Origin: CANHCC01 sp040381555
GTDB taxonomy: Bacteria > Bacteroidota > Bacteroidia > J057 > RFSG01
Length of the DNA stretch: 12,870 nucleotides
NCBI GenBank assembly: GCA_040381555.1
Contig: JBEIHC010000083.1
Coordinates: 1-12,870, forward strand
Direction: 5' to 3'
The translations under genes were made by a program, and so were the position numbers. This document shows, one piece after another, positions 7,223 to 12,870 of this stretch. Below the pieces are notes generated by a model. It saw nothing but the letters and a program-made list of their open reading frames with translations. It did no database searches and was not told where the DNA came from. Each line of letters opens with the position of its first letter. Position 1 is the stretch's first letter.

Positions 7223-8452
7223 CTAATTTGTTTCCTCATAATTCAAATCTCTTCCCCAGGTTTCCCGAAGTCCCCGCAAAGCAAACCAGGCAATGGAAAT
7301 GCAGATTATTCCAACCAGCATAGCGGAATCTGTTTTACTAAAACTTCCTTGCAAATATTTATATCCCAGAGTAATGGGTACAACAGCACCCCGCACAAAG
7401 TTTGGAACACTGGTGGTAACTGTCGCCCGGATATTAGTGCCGAAATTCTCAGATGCCATGGTTACAAAAACTGCCCAATATCCTGAAGCTAGCCCCAACT
7501 GAAAACAGAAATAGTAGAAAAAAGTTAAATCTTTAATCCCCGAATACAGCATTAGAAATACGGTTATCAGAGTGAAGAAGATAAATATTTGAACAATTTT
7601 TTTTCGGGTTCTGAAAATCTGACTAAGGAGCCCACTGATGAAGTCACCGGTGGTAAGACCTCCATAGGCACACATTACTGCTGTGGAGGTATCGATGACG
7701 CCTTCAATGCCCAATTCTTTCCCTATCTCGGGTGAAAAGGTGATGAGAATTCCTACGCAGTACCAGATGGGAACGCCAATCAAAATACTATAGAGAAAAT
7801 TAAAAAATCTTTCCTTCTGAGTAAAGAGCATCAAGAAATTTCCTTGGCTGACAGATTTTTCTTTGAGTTTGTTGAACATGCCGGATTCTGTTACGCCAAT
7901 CCTCAGCAGTAGGAGCCCAATGCCTAATCCTCCTCCAATTAAATAGGCAGTTTGCCAAGTGACTAATTTCGAAAGGAGTCCGGCAAATACAGCACCAGCA
8001 GCGCCGATGGTTACGACGACCATGGTGCCATGTCCCCGAGTTTCTTTGCTCATCATTTCGCTTACTAGGGTTATCCCGGCTCCAAGTTCTCCGGCAAGGC
8101 CAACTCCGGCAATGAAGCGAATGATTCCATAAGAAGTAACATCCGTTACAAAGGCATTGGCAATATTGGCCAATGAGTACATTAGGATTGACCCAAACAA
8201 AACAGACAGACGCCCCTTTTTATCTCCCAGAATTCCCCAAAAAATTCCTCCTGCCAGCATACCGAACATTTGCATATTCAGGATGAATACGCCTTCATCT
8301 TCTAAGGCCTGACCTTCCACCCCAAGGGATTTTAAGCTGGAAATGCGAATGATGCTGAATAATACCAAATCATATATATCGACAAAATATCCTAGGGCTG
8401 CTACCAGAACGACAAGGAGCACCTTGCGATCTTGTTGTATAAGTTCTTTCAT
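7223..8452 (-). CDS. Major facilitator superfamily (MFS) transporter (409 aa)
   Basis: Predicted 12-helix inner-membrane secondary transporter; substrate unknown. From the chosen ATG, the first helix starts after a short charged N terminus (MKELIQQDRK, then about 11-31 including GYFVDIYDLVLF). The MFS loop 2-3 signature is present as GILGDKKGRLSVL (73-85). The helix-4/5 region reads RFIAGVGLAGELGAG (112-126), similar to metabolite:H+ and aromatic-acid:H+ symporters. A cytoplasmic centre (about 187-215) separates the halves. FGTNIRATV (337-345), followed by a further Arg at 354, resembles the equivalent motif of the C-terminal half. The open frame extends to a TTG at 8545, but that extension would run through the promoter region of the divergent aminotransferase; ATG at 8452 sits 5 bp after an exact TACATTTG box. 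It is the first gene of a unit with the GT-C-like gene. Confidence 0.85.
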   Translation of the reverse strand: MKELIQQDRKVLLVVLVAALGYFVDIYDLVLFSIIRISSLKSLGVEGQALEDEGVFILNMQMFGMLAGGIFWGILGDKKGRLSVLFGSILMYSLANIANAFVTDVTSYGIIRFIAGVGLAGELGAGITLVSEMMSKETRGHGTMVVVTIGAAGAVFAGLLSKLVTWQTAYLIGGGLGIGLLLLRIGVTESGMFNKLKEKSVSQGNFLMLFTQKERFFNFLYSILIGVPIWYCVGILITFSPEIGKELGIEGVIDTSTAVMCAYGGLTTGDFISGLLSQIFRTRKKIVQIFIFFTLITVFLMLYSGIKDLTFFYYFCFQLGLASGYWAVFVTMASENFGTNIRATVTTSVPNFVRGAVVPITLGYKYLQGSFSKTDSAMLVGIICISIAWFALRGLRETWGRDLNYEETN

Positions 8453-8457
8453 GTGTT

Positions 8458-8465
8458 CAAATGTA
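8458..8465 (-). promoter_or_regulatory. Candidate -7 element (TACATTTG) for the MFS/GT-C-like unit
   Basis: Exact TAnnTTTG match on the minus strand, only 5 bp before the preferred ATG of the MFS gene. If used, the transcript would start at or within a few bases of the start codon, giving a leaderless or nearly leaderless mRNA. A T-rich stretch lies near the -33 position without a clean TTTG. If the box is not used, translation could instead begin further upstream, for instance at the in-frame ATG at 8497. Confidence 0.45.
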
Positions 8466-8552
8466 CGGAAACCGACTGAAAATGAAAAAAGCAACATTCC
8501 CGGTGAGCATCTATCCCCGGCTGGTATATGGGCTTTGAACCTCAATTGTTTC

Positions 8553-8560
8553 TATATTTG
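8553..8560 (+). promoter_or_regulatory. Candidate -7 element (TATATTTG) for the aminotransferase gene
   Basis: Exact TAnnTTTG match, 17 bp before the ATG, predicting a leader of about 10-12 nt. A TTTG lies upstream at 8534-8537 with a 15-bp gap, slightly shorter than the usual spacing of this promoter class. It lies inside the 125-bp divergent region shared with the MFS gene, 87 bp from the opposing TACATTTG box. Confidence 0.55.
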
Positions 8561-8577
8561 CCGGATATTTCGAATCT

Positions 8578-9771
8578 ATGAAGGGCTCATTGCGCATCAA
8601 TACGCTGGAAGAATCTCAAACACTGGCGATTTCTAAACGAGTCAGGGAACTAAAAGCTGAGGGAAAAGACATCGTTGGGCTCACTTTAGGAGAACCCGAT
8701 TTTGACACACCGGATCATATTCGTGCCGCTGCAAATAAGGCGATAGCGGAGGGCTTTACCCATTATCCTCCCGTAGCAGGTATTCCGGAACTTCGAGCCG
8801 CTGTTGCTCAGAGGTTTAAAACGGCTAATAACCTACCGATTGAAGCCTCTGGTGTGGTTATTTCTACAGGTGCGAAACAATCTCTTCTTAATGCCATTAT
8901 GGCCTTAGTAGATCCAGGGGATGAGGTAATTATGCCTGTTCCGTTTTGGGTTTCTTACGCTGAAATGGTAAAAATGGCAGAGGCGACTTCTGTTTTGGTT
9001 GAAACAGGAATTGAACAACAGTTTAAGATGACCGCCCAACAGTTGGAAGCTGCCATCACGCCTAAAACTAAAATGCTGATATTCAGCTCTCCCTCAAATC
9101 CTGCCGGGTCTTCTTACTCCCGGGAAGAATTTCAAGAATGGGTAAAAGTCCTCCAAAAACATCCCCAAATTTTTATCCTCTCCGATGAAATTTATGAGTT
9201 GATATCTTATGGAAAACCCCATGTAAGTATTGGAAGTTTTCCTGAGATAGCAGATAGAGTCATTACGATCAATGGCGTTTCCAAAGGGTATGCCATGACG
9301 GGCTGGAGGATCGGTTTTTTAGGGGCGAGCAAATGGATTGCTGAGTTATGTGAGAAATATCAGGGTCAAGTTACTTCTGGTGCTTGTTCGATTGCTCAAC
9401 GAGCAGCATTGGCCGCATTGACAGAGGATCTGGCACCCTCTTATGCCATGACAAAAGCCTTTCATAAACGCAGAGATTTATTTTACGATTTATTAAAAGA
9501 TATTCCCGGGTTCCGGATGATCTTACCGGATGGAGCTTTTTATTTGTATCCAGATATTTCTGCTCTTTTTGGAAAAACGACTCCCTCCGGAAAACGAATT
9601 GAAACTCCTGCAGATTTTGCCTTGTACCTGTTAGATAGCGTCGGAGTAGCGGTCGTTTCGGGAGAAGCTTTTGGCACTAACAAACATATCCGATTGTCCT
9701 TTGCTTGTGATGAAGCAACGCTAGTAGAAGCTTCTAGGAGAATCACTATAGCTGTGGCCCAACTTTCCTGA
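8578..9771 (+). CDS. PLP-dependent class I/II aminotransferase, aspartate-aminotransferase Ib-like (397 aa)
   Basis: Cytosolic fold-type I pyridoxal-phosphate enzyme that moves an amino group between an amino acid and a 2-oxo acid; by family, most likely aspartate/glutamate or aromatic substrates. Seen in order: LTLGEPDFDTP (35-45), the N-terminal substrate loop; Trp124 in PFWVSY, which stacks on the cofactor; Asn174 in SPSNPAG; Asp203 and Tyr206 in SDEIYE, contacting the pyridine N and O3'; Lys236 in VSKGYAMTGWRIG, the Schiff-base lysine, with an Arg seven residues later; and Arg372 in IRLSFA, which binds the substrate carboxylate. Length is normal for subgroup Ib. All key residues are intact, but exact substrate specificity cannot be read from sequence. 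The ATG at 8578 fits the family N terminus. It is divergent from the MFS gene and no same-strand partner adjoins it. Confidence 0.93.
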   Translation: MKGSLRINTLEESQTLAISKRVRELKAEGKDIVGLTLGEPDFDTPDHIRAAANKAIAEGFTHYPPVAGIPELRAAVAQRFKTANNLPIEASGVVISTGAKQSLLNAIMALVDPGDEVIMPVPFWVSYAEMVKMAEATSVLVETGIEQQFKMTAQQLEAAITPKTKMLIFSSPSNPAGSSYSREEFQEWVKVLQKHPQIFILSDEIYELISYGKPHVSIGSFPEIADRVITINGVSKGYAMTGWRIGFLGASKWIAELCEKYQGQVTSGACSIAQRAALAALTEDLAPSYAMTKAFHKRRDLFYDLLKDIPGFRMILPDGAFYLYPDISALFGKTTPSGKRIETPADFALYLLDSVGVAVVSGEAFGTNKHIRLSFACDEATLVEASRRITIAVAQLS

Positions 9772-10035
9772 TTGTATAGAGTTCAATCAGAGCAAAGTCA
9801 GACTGGATTGCCGCCGGGGTTAGGTTTAATCTCTACTATTTTTTCTGTATAATCTCTATTCATTGGTAGACAAGTAATTGGGAAGCCAAAATGGATTTTT
9901 TTTATTCATTTATTAGAGGAAAAATCCTCTAATCCTCTATTTTTAACCACTGAGCCTGTTACAATCTCTAATCCATCTATTTTTATTAACTTTAACTTAG
10001 AATTGCCTCAAACAGTATATTTAGTTACTAATTCT
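9772..10035. other. AT-rich spacer with repeated AATC(C)TCTA motifs (264 bp)
   Basis: No coding region is supported here. AATCTCTA occurs at 9828-9835, 9851-9858 and 9963-9970, with the variants AATCCTCTA at 9931-9939 and AATCCATCTA at 9970-9979; several are followed within a few bases by T runs. A pair of alternative hairpins sits at 9912-9944. Two near-matches to the -7 element precede the next gene: TAACTTTA (9987-9994) and TATATTTA (10016-10023), each one base off TAnnTTTG. Confidence 0.6.
9912..9944 (+). terminator. Alternative hairpins with a T tract, probable terminator after the aminotransferase gene
   Basis: A perfect 9-bp stem is formed by ATTAGAGGA (9912-9920) and TCCTCTAAT (9925-9933) around AAAA. 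A second right arm, TCCTCTA (9933-9939), can pair with TAGAGGA (9914-9920) instead, and is followed immediately by TTTTT (9940-9944), the arrangement of an intrinsic terminator. The two pairings are mutually exclusive because they share the left arm. It begins 140 bp after the aminotransferase stop and ends 91 bp before the next ATG, so it could end the first transcript or act in the leader of the second. Confidence 0.5.
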
Positions 10036-12870
10036 ATGCTTCGTTTTCTACTTTTAGGATTTAGTGTATTGGGCTTATGGATGGGGACTTTTTCCACCTC
10101 CCTTTTTGCCCAAACTACCGCAGATTATACCGTTCAGGTCAGTGCCGTAGTGCAAACTACCCCTCCTCAGATTACTTTCTCTTGGCCAGGTTCTCCCACT
10201 GCAACTGCTTATACCGTTTACCGTAAACTAAAAACTCAGCCTTTGTGGAGTTTGGTGACCAACCTACCCGGCACAGCTACAGGATACACTGAAAATGCCA
10301 TTAATGTAGGGGATGCCTATGAGTATCGTTTCGATAGGACAGAACCTACTTATTCTGCCTATGGATTTATTTATACGGGTATCGAAGCGCCATTGAATGA
10401 ATTTCGGGGAATTGCCATTGTGGTAGTGGACACCACTGTGCTTGCCAATATGCAGACTGAATTTCATCGCTTTCTGACAGATATTGTGGGAGATGGGTAT
10501 GAGATTTTTCGAATTGATGTAGATAGAAACGACCCTGTTTCTACCGTTAAAAATCAGATTGTAAATGCTTGGAATATTGATACTACCCGCAGCAAAACTG
10601 TCGTTCTTTTTGGTCGCGTTCCTGTGCCTTATTCCGGAGATATTGCCCCTGATGCACACATTCCCGATCATCAAGGAGCTTGGCCTGCTGATGTGTATTA
10701 CGGAGATATGGATGGTACCTGGAATGATGTTTCCGTCAATACCACAGGAGCCACCCGTCCTCAAAATCACAATGTTCCGAGTGATGGGAAATTCGATGAA
10801 TCCACGCTTCCCTCTAATGTGGATGTGAATTTGGGCAGGATTGATTTAGCTAACATGAATTCTTTTGCCCTACCTGAAGCTGATTTACTCAAACAATATC
10901 TAGAGCATAATCATAATTTCAGAAGTAGAGCTTGGATTCCTCAGACACGGGGTCGTATCGATGATAATTTTGGTCCTTTCAGTGGGGAAGCATTTGCTGC
11001 CAATGGATTCCGGAATTTTGCTCCGCTTGTTGGTTCTTCTAATGTAACTACCGGAGATTATTTCCCCGATTTATATACCCAAGATTTTCTCTGGTCTTAT
11101 GGCTGTGGTGCCGGTTCCTATACTAGCTCGGGTGGGGTAGGCTCTACTGCCAGCTTTGTGTCAGATACGGTACAAACGGCTTTTACTTCTCTATTCGGTT
11201 CCTACTTTGGAGATTGGGATAGTGATAATAATTTCCTTCGGGCGCCTTTGGCATCTGGCCAAGCTCTCAACTCCTTTTGGGCAGGTAGACCCCATTGGCA
11301 AGTGCATCATATGGGTTTGGGAGAACCAATTGGGTACGGAGCACGCATTTCCCAAAATAATCAAAATGTTTACTTTACAGGAGCTTTCCCCAGACAAATA
11401 CACATTGCCCTGATGGGAGATCCTACCCTTCGGATGGTGTATGTAAATCCTCCTTCCAATCTGGTGACCAGTTCCCTTAATAATCAGAATCATGTGGTCT
11501 TAAACTGGACAGCTTCTTCCGGGGGCGTGCAAGGGTATCATGTATATAAAGCATCCGCTGAGTTAGGTCCTTACAGTCGGGTGAATACCAGTCTGATAAC
11601 AGCAACTACCTTCACTGATACTGTTCCCGATAATGGTATATCTTGGTATATGGTGCGTGCAGTTAAGTTAGAAACTACTGCCAGCGGAACCTTCTTTAAT
11701 AGCAGCCAGGGAATAACGGATAGCATTCAACTCAATGCCTCTATTCTTACCCAGTCGGTGAGTCCGCTTTCGGTCTGCCCAGGTGATTCAGTGGATATCG
11801 CATTTACGGTTACCGGTCCCTTCCGCTGGAATAATGTATTTACGGCAGAACTATCTGATGCTGCAGGCAGTTTTGCAGCTCCGATAGCTATGGGCACAGT
11901 GACAGGGAATTCTCCCCAAACCATTCGACTTCCGATTCCGTTTGGCACTCCTGCAGGTACTCTATATCGCATTCGTATTACGGGTAGTTTACCCGCTCCT
12001 GTTACCGGATCTGACAATGGTCAAGATATCGACATTCAGGGAGCTCCCATTGCTCCAACACCTTCCAATAATGGTCCTATTTGCCCCGGTGATACTTTGA
12101 GTTTAATACCCAATGTAAGTGGAACTTCCTTCTTATGGACTGGCCCGAATGGCTATACTTCTAGTGCCGCCAATCCTCAGATAAACAATGTGAACAGTTC
12201 TCACGCCGGCATATATACCCTTTTGTATAAATCCGGTATTTGTTTCAGTAGCCCAGGTACCACCACTGTATTGTATAATGTTCCGATACCCATTGCGATA
12301 ACTTCGAATAGTCCTATTTGTGCTGGCGATAGTTTGGTATTGAATGGCCCCAGTGTTGGCAACAGTCCTACTTACCAATGGACAGGGCCAGGAGGACAGA
12401 ACCTGACCGGGCAAAACGCCTCTGTGCCTACTGCTTTTCTGCCTTACTCGGGTTCTTGGGTATTATTGGTTACTGAAAATGGATGCAATTTGGGCGCAGA
12501 TACCTTCACTGTATTGGTTCATCCCATACCCGTGGCACCCGTGATTACTTGGGCTGGGGGAGTACTCAGCTCTTCAGCTCCTACAGGGAACCAATGGTAT
12601 TTCAACGGCAATATCTTACCTGGCGCAACAACACAAACCTATACTCCCACTCAATCGGGTGCCTATCATATTCTATACACCGACACGAATGGGTGCACGG
12701 TTTCCTCCTCAGCAGAAATCGTTTATATGACAGGCAGAGATGGACAAAGCGATGTTCCTCAGTGGAAAGTTTATCCCAATCCTGCCCAGGATTATCTGAT
12801 TATTGAATTCTCAGCAACAACAGAAGTTCCTCGATTCAGAATATTTGATACTTCGGGAAGAAATTGGCTC
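10036..12870 (+). CDS. Large secreted peptidase C25-like protein with FN3 and Ig-like modules and a T9SS sorting tail (partial, cut by right edge)
   Basis: Open for 945 codons to the window end with no stop. Residues 1-25 form a signal peptide (MLRFLLLGFSVLGLW...; likely cleavage in SLFA-QTT). Then come an FN3-like module (about 30-102) and a region of about 350 residues (124-470) resembling the gingipain (peptidase C25) fold. It has TVVLFGRVPVP (188-198), DHQGAWPADVYYGDMDG (211-227), VDVNLGRID (262-270), LWSYGCGAGSY (352-362, candidate nucleophile Cys357) and MGDPTLRM (460-467), the usual end of such domains. No His stands where the C25 catalytic His is expected. Next are an FN3-like module (474-562) and Ig-like modules at about 575-669, 673-748, 755-830 and 834-898; the first three carry a C-(P/A)-G-D motif. 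WKVYPNPAQDYLIIEF (910-925) begins a type A T9SS sorting domain, so the product is probably exported and surface-anchored or released. The ATG gives a good signal peptide. Protease activity is uncertain. Confidence 0.85.
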   Translation, partial: MLRFLLLGFSVLGLWMGTFSTSLFAQTTADYTVQVSAVVQTTPPQITFSWPGSPTATAYTVYRKLKTQPLWSLVTNLPGTATGYTENAINVGDAYEYRFDRTEPTYSAYGFIYTGIEAPLNEFRGIAIVVVDTTVLANMQTEFHRFLTDIVGDGYEIFRIDVDRNDPVSTVKNQIVNAWNIDTTRSKTVVLFGRVPVPYSGDIAPDAHIPDHQGAWPADVYYGDMDGTWNDVSVNTTGATRPQNHNVPSDGKFDESTLPSNVDVNLGRIDLANMNSFALPEADLLKQYLEHNHNFRSRAWIPQTRGRIDDNFGPFSGEAFAANGFRNFAPLVGSSNVTTGDYFPDLYTQDFLWSYGCGAGSYTSSGGVGSTASFVSDTVQTAFTSLFGSYFGDWDSDNNFLRAPLASGQALNSFWAGRPHWQVHHMGLGEPIGYGARISQNNQNVYFTGAFPRQIHIALMGDPTLRMVYVNPPSNLVTSSLNNQNHVVLNWTASSGGVQGYHVYKASAELGPYSRVNTSLITATTFTDTVPDNGISWYMVRAVKLETTASGTFFNSSQGITDSIQLNASILTQSVSPLSVCPGDSVDIAFTVTGPFRWNNVFTAELSDAAGSFAAPIAMGTVTGNSPQTIRLPIPFGTPAGTLYRIRITGSLPAPVTGSDNGQDIDIQGAPIAPTPSNNGPICPGDTLSLIPNVSGTSFLWTGPNGYTSSAANPQINNVNSSHAGIYTLLYKSGICFSSPGTTTVLYNVPIPIAITSNSPICAGDSLVLNGPSVGNSPTYQWTGPGGQNLTGQNASVPTAFLPYSGSWVLLVTENGCNLGADTFTVLVHPIPVAPVITWAGGVLSSSAPTGNQWYFNGNILPGATTQTYTPTQSGAYHILYTDTNGCTVSSSAEIVYMTGRDGQSDVPQWKVYPNPAQDYLIIEFSATTEVPRFRIFDTSGRNWL

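Noticed and set aside
8453..8545. N-terminal extension of the MFS protein from a TTG codon
   Set aside because: It would run through the divergent promoter region and add a non-family N terminus before the first helix; the ATG at 8452 is a better start.
10264..10770. Leftward 168-codon open frame
   Set aside because: It is antisense to the surface-protein gene, whose own frame has a signal peptide, recognisable domains and a T9SS tail; the antisense translation has no recognisable features.
12483..12806. Rightward 107-codon open frame
   Set aside because: It is an out-of-frame shadow of the Ig-like and T9SS part of the surface protein.

Overview
The window looks like a chromosomal segment of a T9SS-bearing member of the Bacteroidota, perhaps a saprospirian or cytophagian lineage. 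Four signs point there: a DUF5606-type protein (a family essentially confined to this phylum), a large exported protein ending in Ig-like modules and a type IX secretion (T9SS) sorting tail, absence of clear Shine-Dalgarno sequences, and exact matches to the phylum's promoter element TAnnTTTG in front of several genes. No tRNA, rRNA, CRISPR array or insertion sequence was seen.

Layout. Positions 1-149 are a contiguous 16-bp tandem repeat (nine units plus a stub) that probably continues past the left edge. It lies just beyond the 3' end of a leftward two-gene unit: a DUF5606 protein (2568-2969) followed by an RND/MMPL-type membrane exporter (177-2534). A 304-bp promoter region (2970-3273) separates this unit from the rightward lon gene (3274-5682), an ATP-dependent protease with an intact Ser-Lys dyad. 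Lon ends two bases from the stop of a leftward unit made of an MFS transporter (7223-8452) and a GT-C-like polytopic membrane protein (5685-7181). A 125-bp divergent promoter region (8453-8577) then leads to a class I/II PLP aminotransferase (8578-9771).

After a 264-bp AT-rich spacer holding two competing hairpins and repeated AATC(C)TCTA motifs, a long open frame runs from 10036 off the right edge (945 codons, no stop). It encodes a signal peptide, an FN3-like module, a gingipain/peptidase C25-like region with a Cys but no obvious partner His, a second FN3-like module, four Ig-like modules and the beginning of a T9SS type A sorting domain.

How the genes work together: most are housekeeping or envelope functions (protein quality control, amino-acid metabolism, membrane export, cell-surface secretion) and no single pathway joins them. 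I did not find a convincing new multi-gene system. The parts most worth following up are the C25-like surface protein, the 16-bp array, and the hairpin-rich spacer before the surface protein.
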